Part shown: positions 52,201-64,000 of the stretch, piece by piece
Position numbering within the stretch: the stretch's first letter is position 1
Layout of the letters: every line of letters starts with the position of its first letter
Origin: Chamaea fasciata
Lineage: Eukaryota > Chordata > Aves > Passeriformes > Sylviidae
DNA length: 64,000 nt
NCBI GenBank assembly: GCA_029207755.1
Contig: JARCOQ010000002.1
Span: 87,074,087-87,138,086 of the forward strand
Reading direction: 5' to 3'
Made by a program: the position numbers and the translations under genes
The notes under the pieces: generated by a model
The model's database searches: none
What the model saw: only the letters and a program-made list of their open reading frames with translations
What the model was told of the DNA's origin: nothing

Positions 52201-54618
52201 CAAGCCTCCAAACTAATTTGCTAGTATGAATCACTCCTGATCTACTGCTTCTGGGATTTCTGGACAGTGTAAAATATCAGTCTCAAAGCATCTGCATCTC
52301 TAAACCCTAAATACCAAACTTTTCTTAATTAACTTTGATTACCTCACTGCTTAAAATGATACTGAAAGATGGAATATAAAAGCTAGGGAACTGTTCATAA
52401 CATAAATCAACATACTTTCTGTACTGAACACCTTCTGTTAAAGCTCACATTCTGTACTTAGAGACTTATGCATTTTTAGTCTTCCTTTCAGGACAAATTT
52501 CAGGCAAATAGACAGAGTGACATTTAAACTTCTAAAATCATTAATCTACATTTTAACCAGTTGAAGTTTCGCTTCTGTTTGTCTTCTCTTTTAGTTTCAG
52601 TTCTCAAGGTCATATTCATCAGTTTCCAAAGGCTTGGATTTTTTTGCAGCAAGTTAGATGAAGAGCTAAATGATTATTTTGTAGTAAGAAGATGAAAGTT
52701 AGATGAACCTTGACATATCACTCAGGGTATAATTCAGCAGTGAATTCATATCATCAGGATTTATCTACTTTAGAAACTAAACAGTTAACCTAATCATCTC
52801 TTTTTATTACTAATTTAGAAAAGCTTTTTTTCCTAAGTACACTCTCACTTTTCTGAATTCACTGCATGTGACCTGCATCTTTTGTCCACTGCACCATTAC
52901 CAGCAGCTAATCCCTCTTATTTATTGATAATTGGACAAAACTGAACAACATGCCAACTCCTGAAAACTGAACACCACTAAGACCCCTATTCAGGTTTTCC
53001 CCCAAAACCACATTAGTTTCCAAGTTAACTTCCTTTGTGGAATATCAATGGGAAAAGAGTTTGCAATTCTGTCATAGGTTAGGAATTCCACTAATTCTAA
53101 CCTGCACATTGCATAACTGTGTGAGATGTAGGAATACTATGTACTGGGGCTCAAAAATGAACACAGGAATGCAAAAGGAAAAATTCATTTAATATTTTGT
53201 CAATCAGTTTGGAACTTGCCATGTTTCTTTGAAAACAAATGTTCATTGTTAGAGTCATATTGGTAATGGGTAAGTGGTGATTAAGCAATCAGTATTTGTG
53301 AAATGTGGCCCAGTTCTTAAATTTTTAATCACATTTTTCATCATTATTACTTTTTTTTCAAACACAACCTGCATTACTAAAGCTTTGTTAATCATGACCA
53401 CATATTCACGATAATGTTGAACTTCTTACAACCATGTGTCACTGGCAAACACGTTTCTCTACAGGTTTATGTAAGTCAATTTCTTGGTGCACAGCACATA
53501 GATACACATTGGGTAGAAAAAAAAAAAAGGGAAAAACCACAAAACCTGCTTTTGAAAAAATCATAGTTATCACCAGTTTTCAAGCCTCCTAAATAGGAAC
53601 TCCCCATGGAAAAGATTGCAATTTAGAAGCAGTAGCAACAGTGAGCCATGCTCAACTTCCCCCTTTAGCAAAATTTTCTTTTATTCTTTTCTTGATTTGC
53701 CCCATCTCTGTACAGCCTTTCAAATACCCAGCTATACTGATCTAAAGTCTAAAAATGAAGCCATAAGCTTCCCCTTGCAGAAACCAGGGAAGAGAGTAGA
53801 ATTACTGTGTGGCATTTGACAAGACTGTCTGTGTGTGAAGTCCCACACTGCAGTACCCAAGCAATTTGGGAGTGGGTTATCTTTGGAGCAGGAGGTACTG
53901 CATATGGGCTTATTAGTCCTGTCTGTCAGGGCTATGCTACTTTAATGTGGTTTTGTGGCTTCTGCGTCACATGCTTGTGTTCGCGCTATACAGACTCAGC
54001 AGCTTGCTCTGAGCGCGCCAGAGTACGTCCAACACAGCCTTTCATTGTGAAGCACAGGCTTATTCCAAGAATCTCTGCTTGCCATTACTCAGTTTGGAAA
54101 ATGGATAAGAGTAATTTTTCTGTAGTGAGGCTGGCTTTTAGCAAGGGAATTTAGGAAGAAGCATCACACTGTGATCATTCAGAAGCAGATGAAAAGAATC
54201 TTCTCCATCACCATTTTTTTCCTCTGTCAGCTTCCCTGGCAGGAAATCATGTCTCACTTTTAACAAATAGATTTTTTTAAAAGAAAAAAGTACCTGTTCC
54301 CAAACATACAGTCTTGTATGAAGGGGCAGAAAGAAACATTATCTACACATAGTGTGAAATGGAGTAATTTATGTGTTTTAATCTTGCAAATAATTTCAGT
54401 CATATATTCAGAGCATATCGCCATTGTCTGTCAACTTTAATTTCAAAAATTGGAAAGTATAATGGCTTTTCTTTTCATTTACAGGGGGAATAAATGGTAT
54501 TGTTAGGGTTTATTTAAGGAGAAGCTGGAGTGTCTCCATAACACAGCATGCATATCTGCAGAAGCCAAGAAAGGGCCCTTGCCCTCTAGCTCTGAGAGGA
54601 GAGATGTTGCCAACAAAG

Positions 54619-54621
<3 letters not shown>

Positions 54622-54650
<29 letters not shown>
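54622..54650. repeat. Poly(A) run of 29
   Basis: The longest homopolymer in the window, preceded by AACAAAGATT and followed by GGCAGTAATAATC. The nearest AATAAA upstream is about 130 bases away (near 54489), too far for a normal mRNA tail. I cannot identify a retrocopy. Confidence 0.92.
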
Positions 54651-54654
<4 letters not shown>

Positions 54655-57600
54655 GTAATAATCTCACAGGGCTAAAGACATAAATATGATCAAATCCTTT
54701 AGTTATTTTATGTTGACAGTCTGTATAACTCCAGTATGGAGTTTCATTAATTTACATAAGCAGAAATAATAATTCATGTTACTCTCAATGAAATCAATGG
54801 TAGAAGAGAAAACTTTCCATCACACACGAGAGGAAAACTAAGTTCAAAACTACCCTCACTGTCAACTTAATACTTCCCCTTTTTTTACAGTGTGATTCTT
54901 TTTCAAATACGTTTGAAAATATGTGTTTAAATTTACAGAAAAATCAAAAGCTTAGAAGCAAAAGGTACTGCTGGAGTAAGAGCGTGCATAGAGTAATTAT
55001 ACCATACTCCCAAGTCAAATAAAATGCATGTTAATTACCATTAAGTTAAAAATTATGACAGGAATTTTGTTCCAACCTTTGAGAACTTGGCCCTTACCCT
55101 GACATGAAATATGAGAATAAAGTAAGTAGTTCTTGCAACATGAAAAATTATACTGTAAGATATTTCTATTCATCTTCCTATTTCTTTAACCTCTTGAGCT
55201 GCCGTTGCATCCTGTCAATAGAAAGGGAAGAAAAGAGAGAAAGAAGATGTCATTATGTGGCTTTAGAGAATGACCTCCCCAAACTACCTCTAATCTGGTA
55301 CCTAAAAGCAGTGAAAACATGCAGCTTCTGTGAACAGCCTAAGGGAAATTTTGACCATGATACATTTAAATTACTAATAAAAAAATACATGGGACATCGT
55401 GGTGCTGTTTGTGAGTCCACTGATAATGTGTGTACACAGCATGAGCATGGGGTTTTGTTTGAAACAGTAAAAGCATTGTTGACATTTGCTGTATTTTTTA
55501 TGAGGGAGTATTTTCTATCACAGCTAGAAGGGAATAGGTAACCCATATTCAGTAGCTGGTATCCTTACATTTACAGTGTTTGCCAGTGATGAGACAGGAT
55601 CTTACTTTCAAGTAAAGAAAATGGTTAGCGGTGTTAGAAATGTTCCTGGTATTAACTTCAGCCAGGAGAGATTTGTAGGTTTAGTCACATTCAGAAAAGA
55701 TTTATGTTGTCCAATTAAAAAATAATGCTGTTTTCCACCTTGTTTTGCTAACAAGTGCTGCTTTCAGAGCAATCCCTGTATTATCTAGGAGATATCAGAA
55801 CAACACTGCATTGTATAAACTCAGAAATTAGATATATAAAGTATCATCGACCAAAAATTAGCCATTCTTGAGGGCTACAATATAGTAGACTGATTTGGGA
55901 TGATACCAACTGTCAAAATTTGAGCTAAAACTTCTCAAACCCTATTTCTTAGAAATAATCTTCTCAATCCATAATTGTCCAGCCAGGAGATTTTCATATG
56001 GTGTAGGTTCAAACACCTGGTTTTGGTCCCTGGCATAGACAATGAGTCTTCTTATAGTCCACAGAGGAACCTGAAAGGATGAGTTAAGAGCTTGGCAATT
56101 TCCAGTAATTGTCAGCTTTGGTTTAACAAGAGTTTAAAACTTCAGTACAAAGAGCAAGAAGCCACCTCAACTTCACCAGTGTGAAAGTCTCTCTTGCACC
56201 TAGATAAGTTCTTCAGGAGAAGATGAATACTCACAACCCTTGATTATGGATAGAAGGGATAAGTTCTAACATAGGAAAAATAAGACAAGAAAAGTAAGCA
56301 CTAAAATAGTTGACCACTCCCTAAACAAAATACATGCCTTTGCTTTTATAAAAATTGTAATTATACTAGGTTTCTTGGCGTAGTTTCTTACCTCCATGAG
56401 AAGAAGTCACTGACAAAGTTTCATTTGCATTTCTTTCTTTTCTAAGCTGTAAAGTTTAGGTATGGGAAAATGCTGTAGTGCAACTGCCAAAAATGTTTTT
56501 CATCCTGACAATGCAAAGACAAAAGGTTCACTAATCACATGAGGTTTATCATCAATTCAATCAATTTCTGACAGAGAATGAAGGTGGACTGTTTGGTATT
56601 TAAAGGCACTGTATGCTCTGGGGATATTGAATTATCCAAAGATCACTTCTAAGGAAAAAAAAAACCAGAAAAAAAAGCCCAGAAAATAGCATACCATTTA
56701 TGGAGACTAAAAGCTTAGTGTATGTAGGTCCTAGATGTAACTTTACAATAAGACCTTGAGTGTCTCTTATTTCCTTTTCCACTAGCCATGAAGTCAAGAA
56801 AAATGGGCAGAAAAACCAAATTGGAGGCACTGTAACTAACAGAAAAGGAAACCAAAAATAACTTTTAATTCAGAATTTAAAGAGTTAAAGAAGTAATACT
56901 ATTTAAAAAGGGTTGCAGAACTCCTATTAAAAATGGCAGTACTATAAATGTTCTAGTATTGTCAGGAATGTTCTGTTGGATGACACTATACTGTGATTTG
57001 TACACACAGCGGACCAGAGCTGATGGGTGAATGAAATGATCCATAACCCTCACTGACACATTTAGAGCAGTTCAGCTGCACACAGAGAACAGTCCATCAT
57101 TTGCACCCTTCTGTGAAAGCTGGCTTTACCAAGTGTTTCAATGAAATATGTGCAACTTCCCATTTAAATTAGTACCACATGAACCATGAAGAGCACCACA
57201 GGTATCTGTTGTAGTACCAGCCTAATGCAAAAGTGGCCTGTCTTGTAATGCTCTAACAGGAAAGACATACAACCATTCATCTGTAACATATTAAAACCAG
57301 AAGAAATAAATTACTCTATAGATGAAGAATTATTGCTTGTGGAGAGAATGTGCAAAGGTAGTTCTAAAAAGCAGCTTTTACTAAAAAATTATTGCAACAG
57401 CATTTGAATTCCTAATGCATATTAAACCTAGTTCGCATAATCATAAATCATCATTTTTAAATCAAGAAAATCTGCTTGAAACTTTTTAAAGGTTTATTTT
57501 ACTAGTTCAGAACTATTTCAGCATTACCACTGAGGGAAGCACAGTAGAACTGACTATAAGGGTGAAATATAAAACTTAACCATTTTCCAAGAAAAATTTC

Positions 57601-59225
57601 TTTAGTCTGGAGTTTTTCAAATTTACCAGTAAGAGCTGCATAAGTAACTAAAAATGTCTTGTGAACATACAGGTGACTAAAAAGAATTGAATTCCTATGG
57701 GTGGATTTGCTCTCCCAGGCAATAGCTTTTCTTAAATAGTCTCATGTAGTCTAGCCAGTAAGGCAGAAGATTTAGAAAAAGCAATGAATTTACCCAAATG
57801 CTACAAAGTTTTACATTAAATTAATTTTAATGGGAAAATTAATCTCCAAAAGCTCATTCTAAGCAGTATACCTAATGCCTGATAAATCCTGAGCTGAACA
57901 CAAACTACTTTTCAAGGTGGTGGTACTTTGTACTTTTGGAGTGGTGTGCAGGAGTTGATGCAGACATACCTTTCACTCTTGGATTCGGAAACAGAACAAT
58001 GTGTGAATAAAGCAGCTCTGCACCTACCCACCAGGGTAGAGATGTTGCTTGCTGATATTTCCAAATATAAAAACAAGAAAAAATGGGGTTAGTATCCTCT
58101 AGTCCAAATTTTTCAAAAGTGTGCCTTCAGTATCAACTACGGGACGCTAAGTAGCCTCTGGGAAATCAGTGCTGCTCCAGCTGCATCTGGTTAGAAACGT
58201 TCTGTCATTTCTGAGAATGAGACCTTTGTCTTCATTTCCAGCAGCATGTAGAAAGCTGGCATCAAGTCCAGCCTCTCAATAAACCAGGGTATTTTGCACT
58301 GGTATCTGGCTTATATACAATAGCAAAGACTTTACATTAAAGAATATTCTTATATTCTAATATTCTCATTGTGACTTTTAAACCCAAATAGATACTCTGT
58401 TTTACTGTGTTGATATTAATTGCAAACAGAGGAAATGGTGCAGTGGGACATTTTGCAAAGCCACCTTTGTCCTAAACTGATGGACTAATAGGCATTGCTT
58501 CTCCCTTGCAATTGTACATAATTGAAAAGTGCAACTTGGTCATTTGACTTTAGGCATGAGGTGAAGAACAGCAAATGATCAGATACTGATGCTGCACATT
58601 GATTTAGGGAAAAAGTGATTTGGGGCATACAGGGAGTGAGCTCTCCTTGAAGAATCAAAAAACCGAAATCAGTCCTAGATTACAAGTAAACTGCTTGTGC
58701 TAAATACTATTGCAAGTTTCATGCCTATTTAATGATTTTGCTACCCTATGAATGTCAGGCATTACCAGTGAAACTCAGATGACAGCAGAAGTAAGAGTGC
58801 CTCCTGCAATTTTCCTCAAGCCTTGTTCACTGCCCTTTTGCTCATGTCTCTGTGTTCTCTCAGATGCCAAAGTAAAGTGAAATAAAAAACAATATTGCAA
58901 AACTGTCATTTTTAGGCTATGTACAGTCAATTAAATAGAATACCATCATAAGATATTCAAACAGCTCGAGTCTGGAGCTGCTGCAATTTTGTGAATAATA
59001 TCTAAATAATCTTGATGACTGAGAGTCATTTATATCACTAATCTTGCTCTAGCAGATACAAAATACAGCTCCGTGTGTCATGAAATCTCTATGATATTTC
59101 TGTCTTTGCTTAATAGAATAGACTTTCAAATACTTATGTTTTTACTGTAGGTTTTTTTGGCCTCAATTATTGTTTGATTACTATGTGAGTTCATATCTGT
59201 ATTTGATCTAAATGGTCTAAATTAT

Positions 59226-59440
59226 TGTGGTGGTGGTTTGGCCCAGGCAACAGATAAATTCCCACACAGCTGCTCTTTCACTTTCCCTTGGCAGGGTGGG
59301 AATTGAAAGGCAAAATCAAGAAAAACTTGTGGATTGAGATAAAGACAGCTTAATTAATGAAGCTAGAACACTGAAGTGATATCACCATTGTTTTATCAAA
59401 ACAAGCACCCCCCTCCAAACCCAGCACCATATAGGTTACT
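59226..59440 (-). mobile_element. Old ERV LTR fragment, reverse strand
   Basis: On the forward strand this runs from TGTGGTGGTGGTTTGGCCCA through AAAACTTGTGGATTGAGATA to AACAAGCACCCCCCTCC. It is the 3' (R-U5) side of the same general avian LTR type as 7956-8499, with which it shares the GATTGAGATAA(A)GACA block. The U3 half is missing. It lies about 250 bases left of a CR1 fragment. Confidence 0.65.
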
Positions 59441-59692
59441 GTGAAGAAAAAAAAAATCTATCCCAATCAGACTCATTACAATGATTTCTGTTACAGTCAT
59501 TATTTAAGAAATCTTCCAGACAAAATTTCCTATGCACTGACAGGATATTTTCACATCAAAATTTCAGAAGAAAACTCCTGTATGTCAGATAAAGAAATAC
59601 AATGCTTGTTGCTTTCTGTATTTCTTTCTTTTTTTGGTTAGGGCAATAATAATGAGATATATCAGTTTTATAATTAAAATCTGTTGTCAGTA

Positions 59693-60545
59693 TCATCACA
59701 GAATCAAAAACTGTCTGAGTTTGGAAGGCACCTCTGGTGATCGTCTAGTCCAAGATCGCTGCTCAGGCTATAGCAGGTTTCTGAGGCCTATGCCCAGCTT
59801 GGTTTAGAATATCTGCAAGTATGAAGACAGCAACTTTGTTCAGGCATCTATTTTGGTCTTTGAACACCCTCATAACAAAAAAAACTTTTCCTTATGTTTA
59901 GGTGGGATTTCCTGGATTTCAGTTTGTGCTCATCACCCCTGATCCTTTTACTGAGCTCAACAGAGAAAATTCTGTCTTGTCTTTAGTCCTCTATCAGGTA
60001 TTTAGATACATGTATAAGATCCCTCTAAACCATGTCTTCTCCAGGCTGAACAGTTCCAGCTCTCAGGGAGAGATTTTCCTGACCCTTAATTATCTTCACA
60101 GCACTTTGCTGGACAGGCTATGGCATGTATTTGCCTGTCCTGTGCCACAAAGCCCAGATGCTGCAATCCAGATGTGCCTCACCACGGCTCAGAGGGAAAG
60201 GGTCTCTTCTTTCAGCCTTCAGGCACTTCTCCAATCTGTGAGGCAGCTGACTTTCTTTGCCACAAGGGCAGAGACTGCTGTGCTTTTTGTTTCTGCCGAG
60301 CTGCTTTCCAGACAGTGAGCCCCCAGCATGTACTGATGCCAGGGGTTACTCCTCCCCAGAAGTAAGACTGGTCATTTCCTTTGCTGAACTTCAGCATGTT
60401 CCTGTCAGCCCATTTCTCCAGCCTTTTGAGGCCCTACTGAATAGCAGCACAGCCATCTGGTATAAGAAGCACTCCTCTTAATTTCATATAATCAGCAAAA
60501 TTTGCTGAGGGCACACTGTGGCCCATCACCCTAGTCATTAATTGA
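59693..60545 (-). mobile_element. CR1 LINE fragment, ~850 bp, reverse strand
   Basis: A reverse-strand CR1 copy whose 3' end is on the left (ATCACAGAATCAAAAACTG). Going right, the CR1 text continues as TGGTGATCGTCTAGTCCAAG, TTCTCCAGGCTGAACAGTTC, GCAATCCAGATGTGCCTCAC, TTTGCCACAAGGGCAGAGAC, GAGCTGCTTTCCAGACAGTG and ATCAGCAAAATTTGCTGAGG. It is the longest CR1 piece here and includes a good part of the ORF2 end, but the sense frame is broken. The long forward-strand frames across it (such as 59902-60318) are antisense artefacts. Confidence 0.92.
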
Positions 60546-63218
60546 GATGTTAGACCCCCAGGGATCCATACACCTGCCTCAGGCCCCCTACAGCCTGGCT
60601 GAAATGGTCATCCTGTGCTCAGCTAGTGCCAGATGGTTCAAAAAATACACATACACACACCCCTGACTCACAGGTAGTAAATATGAAATTATTTGATCCC
60701 CATACAGTATCTAAGTAATTGCTGACAGCCTGATATTGTCCAAACCCCTAGACCAGGAATTTAAATTAATGCAATTTATTTTATATTAAGCCGTTAGAAT
60801 CAGACCTTCTTGCTATCCTATAAATACATCATTTATCTGCAAATCAGTGATGTCTAAACACAAATTACACAGTGGTGCAAAGTTAGTTCTAAATAAATGT
60901 GATGTTTTTTTTCTTAAGAATAGGGAACTTTTGTTCCTTGTGTTTATTTTTGGTGGCTTTTTTTTGTTAGTTTGTTTTTGTTTTGTTTTTATTTTGTTGG
61001 TTTTTTTGTTAGTTTCTTTTTGTTTTGTTTTTATTTTGTTGGGGTTTTTTTTCAAATGTCTGTTTATTTTTCTGTATAATCATTACAGCTCTCTATAACA
61101 AGCTGTGACAATTAGATCCATGCTCTCACCAAAGTAGTTAGGATTGGACTGAATTGACACCTTCCGTATGGTATGGACAGTATCATCATCCTCTTTTGGG
61201 ATTGGAGAAATGGACCTTTCACCACCTGCCATAACTTCCCCACACCAATATGCATCACCAAGGAGATAAGAAAGTTTGGATCATGAGGTAACTAAGAATA
61301 AAAACAAGAAAGAGACATTTTCTTCCCTTATCTTGAGGGATGCTTCCAGATTACACAGCACTAGCGTTCACTGGTTGTATTTGCATGTGACGATCAGCCT
61401 CAGTTGTGCTCAGTTTGGGTCAAACTCAAAACTCTGGAAAAGTCTTCTTAAAATATTAGAACCTGAAAGAATAGTCAATAATTACATTGAATTTAAAACT
61501 AAATTAGTATGTTCCTTTAAAAACTTAATTAATATATTCCTTGGCATCTACTTATTGTGTATTTTGGAAATAGAGTAATGCAGAACTAAAACTCGCAATC
61601 CACATTCAAACAAACTAAAGTGGATTTGGGGTATTTTTTTTTCAGAACTGCCTGTTGATTTCTCAATTACACAGTACATCGAGGTGAAGTAGAATTATTG
61701 ATACACCTTTCGTATTTTATATAAAAATGTCAGTTTAATGTATTGCAATTTCTTTTTTCTGCACACTATTTTTTTGACTTCCTATGTTATCTACACTGTT
61801 AACTATGTTTCTACACTGTCCCATTAGCTGGGACTGGCCACAAGATATGTGTGACCATTTGTAGTCCAGTAAGGAAATTACAAGTCTGATCTTGTATACA
61901 ACTTGCTTGTATCACAACCAAAAGCTGATCAAGTACTGGTTTTCATTCTTTTAACTTGCAAGCTATTTTGGACTGACAATAGCTACACTGCTGATTATTC
62001 TTTGATTTGGAGTTATGTCCATCTAAATATTTTTAAAAGGTGTCCTAAAAGGACTCTCACTGGAAACATTGCTTGAAGACATTACGTGTTTTTCATTTGG
62101 CCAGATCAGAGCACATTTTTGTATCAATGAAGTCTGTTCAAAAGGCACAATGCCATAATGATAATTCACTACAAACAAAATAAACAAGATGTAAGATTGG
62201 AGATCAAATATTGGCAGCTAAGTGGCAAGTTTGCAAAGGATGAGTGAGCTTTGCCTGGACTCTTCTATTTTTCAGTATGCCAAAACAAACAGATGAATAC
62301 ACATAAGCTGCATGCAAGGGATTCTTCTCTTTTCTAGTTTTATTATTAAATGTTTTAAAATACACTAGGTCAGTAAGTCAAACATGGTGGTTGTATGTAT
62401 AAAAGTAAAATATGAGTGGATGTGTCATTAGATAATTTGCATTAAATTAGAAATAGACTGCTCATCTGTGGTTTAAGCAATAAATAATATTGATAAAACA
62501 TGGAAAGTCCTTAACTTTACAGAACTTACTTAACTTGCACTCTCATGTTGTATTCACAAGTAGTCTTCCTAAACAGAAATTTTCAGTGGAATAAAATAGG
62601 CACTTAGAGTCATAATTATTGAAATTTTAGAGTCACTACCTAAAGAAAATCTTTGAATCCCTTTCTAAAAATGCCTGCCTTCCTACACTGACTATAAAGT
62701 GAGGCATAGAGGGACCTCTAGACTTCATATCTACCCTGAAAGCATTGAACTTTGAGCAAAAGGAGCACAACTATGTTTATTTGTTTGGGAAGGATATAAA
62801 CAACAGAAGACTAGGAGGGAATGGAAACAGATGAAGAGAAAAGAAAATCAGTGTTTAGGTTTGTGGTAAATGAATGTGAGGGAAAATAGAATTAAAAGAT
62901 TATTTGCCAGGGGTAGAAAAGGTTATGAGAAACAATACCAGGAGAAAAAAGAAACAAAGAACACAGGTAAGATGCAGTTTGCCTGTGTCTATTCATAGTT
63001 ATCATTATGTGCCCTAGGAATTTAAGCACCCACTGTAGTCAGTGGAGAGATGGTCAATACAGCCAGCAGGATGTAAAGAGCTTTTATCTCCTCATAGTAC
63101 ATATCTGATTTCATTCAGTTGAACTACTTTATGATTCAAATGCTTAAGTCAAACAGTAACCAATCTCAGCCACCTAAACGTGAGTGGTATTTCAGGTACT
63201 CTTGTAAATCCTTTCTGG
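60546..63218. other. Unassigned AT-rich DNA
   Basis: Beyond the CR1 fragment I see no gene. The T-rich duplication at 60960-61042 gives rise to hydrophobic or Lys-rich frames on the two strands that are low-complexity artefacts. A 100-codon forward frame at 61276-61578 has no family features. Confidence 0.55.
60960..61042. repeat. T-rich ~41-bp tandem duplication
   Basis: Two near-identical units. Each contains TTTTTTGTTAGTTT, then TTTTTGTTTTGTTTTTATTT, and ends TTTTGTTGG. They differ by about one substitution and one T. Confidence 0.85.
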
Positions 63219-63715
63219 CATAGAACCATAGAGTCCTTAAGCTTGAAAAGGATCCTTGAGTCCTACTATTAACGCAAAACTGCAAAGTTCACCACTAAAC
63301 TATGTCCCCAAGAGCCACATTCACCTGTGTTTCAAATACCTTGAGGGATGGCGCTTTGATCACCTTACTAGGCAGAGAGTTCCAGTACTTGACAGTTCTT
63401 TCCGTGTAGAAATTCCTCCTAATGTTCCACCTGGAGCTCTCCTGGCACAGCCAGAGGCTGTGTCCTCTCATCCTGTTGCTGGTTGCCTGGGACAAGAGGG
63501 CAACCCCCACCTGGCTACAGCCTCCTTTTAGGCAATTATAGAGAGTAGTACAGTCCTCCTGGAGCCTCCTTTTCTCCAGGCTGAACAACCCCAGCTCCCT
63601 CAGCTGCTCCTCATAATAACTTGTGCTCCAGACCCTTCATCAGCTCTGTTGTCCTTCTCTAGACTTGCTTCAGAGGGCTTTTTGTGTAGTAAGGGCCTAA
63701 AACTGAGCATCCTAA
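63219..63715 (-). mobile_element. CR1 LINE fragment, 3' end, reverse strand
   Basis: It begins at the left with the CR1 terminal-repeat form CATAGAACCATAGAG. It then runs through the 3' UTR and the end of ORF2, with TAGGCAGAGAGTTCCAGTAC, TTCTCCAGGCTGAACAACCC and CAGCTGCTCCTCATAATAAC. It is better preserved than the other CR1 pieces because its reverse-transcriptase C-terminus is still readable. Confidence 0.93.
63295..63588 (-). pseudogene. CR1 ORF2 reverse transcriptase, C-terminal remnant
   Basis: A 97-codon open frame that I recognise as the C-terminal end of the CR1 ORF2 protein (endonuclease and reverse transcriptase, which copies CR1 RNA at the target site). Diagnostic pieces are FSLEKRRLQEDCTTLYNCLK at residues 2-21, GGCSQVG just after, and the NFYTERTVKYWNSLP and SLKVFE motifs near the end. 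The apparent start Met is only an internal position. Everything upstream (endonuclease and polymerase core) is missing because the insertion is 5'-truncated. It therefore has no activity, but the intact frame shows a moderately young copy. Confidence 0.85.
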
Positions 63716-64000
63716 GAGGATGTGTTTTCATATTACTGTATTACTGTATTATATTCCTAGGTGTCTGATCATATCTGCCATGTAAATACTTTGGTTACCA
63801 CAGGGTATTTAAATGGCTTTAGAAATATATACATGATCAATCAAATTGAGATACAGCTTTCCAGGGAACTGAATTAGGAAACTTAATAACCTGTAGACAT
63901 CTGCATTTAGATGTCTGACTCTGGAACTAAACCCCTTTTCTTAAGTCAGGGCAAGCAGAATTCAATCTCACGAACTGAGAAAAGTTAAGGAGTTGTAGGA
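63716..64000. other. Unassigned DNA at window end
   Basis: AT-rich sequence with a small TATTACTGTATTACTGTATT repeat near 63732-63752. No gene is seen. Confidence 0.6.

Larger units (their letters stand above)
47559..59225. other. Unassigned AT-rich DNA
   Basis: No recognisable gene. The longest frames are 156 codons (47559-48029, reverse), 145 codons (55104-55541, forward, with an overlapping 97-codon reverse frame) and 115 codons (53807-54154, forward). These are near the chance ceiling for this much AT-rich DNA and show no family motif. 50659-50672 (ATAGAATCATAG-like) faintly resembles the CR1 terminal repeat, without a CR1 body beside it. Two long poly(A) runs are listed separately. Confidence 0.5.

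Noticed and set aside
55104..55541. 145-codon forward open frame
   Set aside because: No family resemblance, a competing reverse frame across the same bases, and ordinary AT-rich composition.
59902..60318. 138-codon forward open frame
   Set aside because: It lies wholly inside a reverse-strand CR1 copy, so it is an antisense reading of CR1.
60813..61098. Lys/Asn-rich reverse frame and hydrophobic forward frame
   Set aside because: Both are translations of a T-rich tandem duplication, not a membrane protein or a real gene.

Overview
The window looks like one AT-rich stretch of a bird nuclear chromosome, intergenic or deep intronic, with no complete host gene that I can recognise. The bird assignment is an inference from the repeats. 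Four fragments look like CR1 LINE 3' ends (17111-17516, 35590-36094, 59693-60545, 63219-63715), and there are several endogenous retrovirus (ERV) LTRs of kinds I know from avian genomes. There are no Alu-like SINEs or L1-like poly(A) LINEs. The high identity of two LTRs would fit a lineage with fairly recent ERV activity, such as songbirds, but the species cannot be read from the sequence.

Layout. 1-7955 is unassigned AT-rich DNA. 7956-8499 is a reverse-strand avian ERV LTR, followed at 8491-9210 by an unusually long unidentified open frame on the same strand. 9212-16561 is unassigned. 16562-17105 is a solo LTR (544 bp, reverse strand) with a perfect 5-bp target duplication, abutting a CR1 3' end. 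A small forward LTR-like element lies at about 20158-20441. 20442-28135 is unassigned apart from microsatellites and a perfect 31-bp tandem duplication. 28136-29787 is the 3' part of an ERV-L-like (class III) provirus on the reverse strand: LTR, polypurine tract, and a pol remnant with a full D,D35E integrase core but two nonsense codons. It has no env and no 5' LTR. 29788-59225 is mostly unassigned, with one CR1, a perfect 25-bp inverted repeat at 33097-33200, and several simple repeats. The last 5 kb holds an old LTR piece and two reverse-strand CR1 fragments; the final one still encodes a readable CR1 reverse-transcriptase C-terminus.

How it fits together. Nothing here forms an operon, pathway or defence system. 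The functional signals I can see belong to the transposable elements: LTR promoter motifs (paired AP-1 sites, GC box, TATA-like box, poly(A) signal), target duplications and decayed coding frames. I found no convincing undescribed system. The best leads are the inverted-repeat element at 33097-33200, the long open frame at 8491-9210, and the two near-identical LTRs about 11.6 kb apart.
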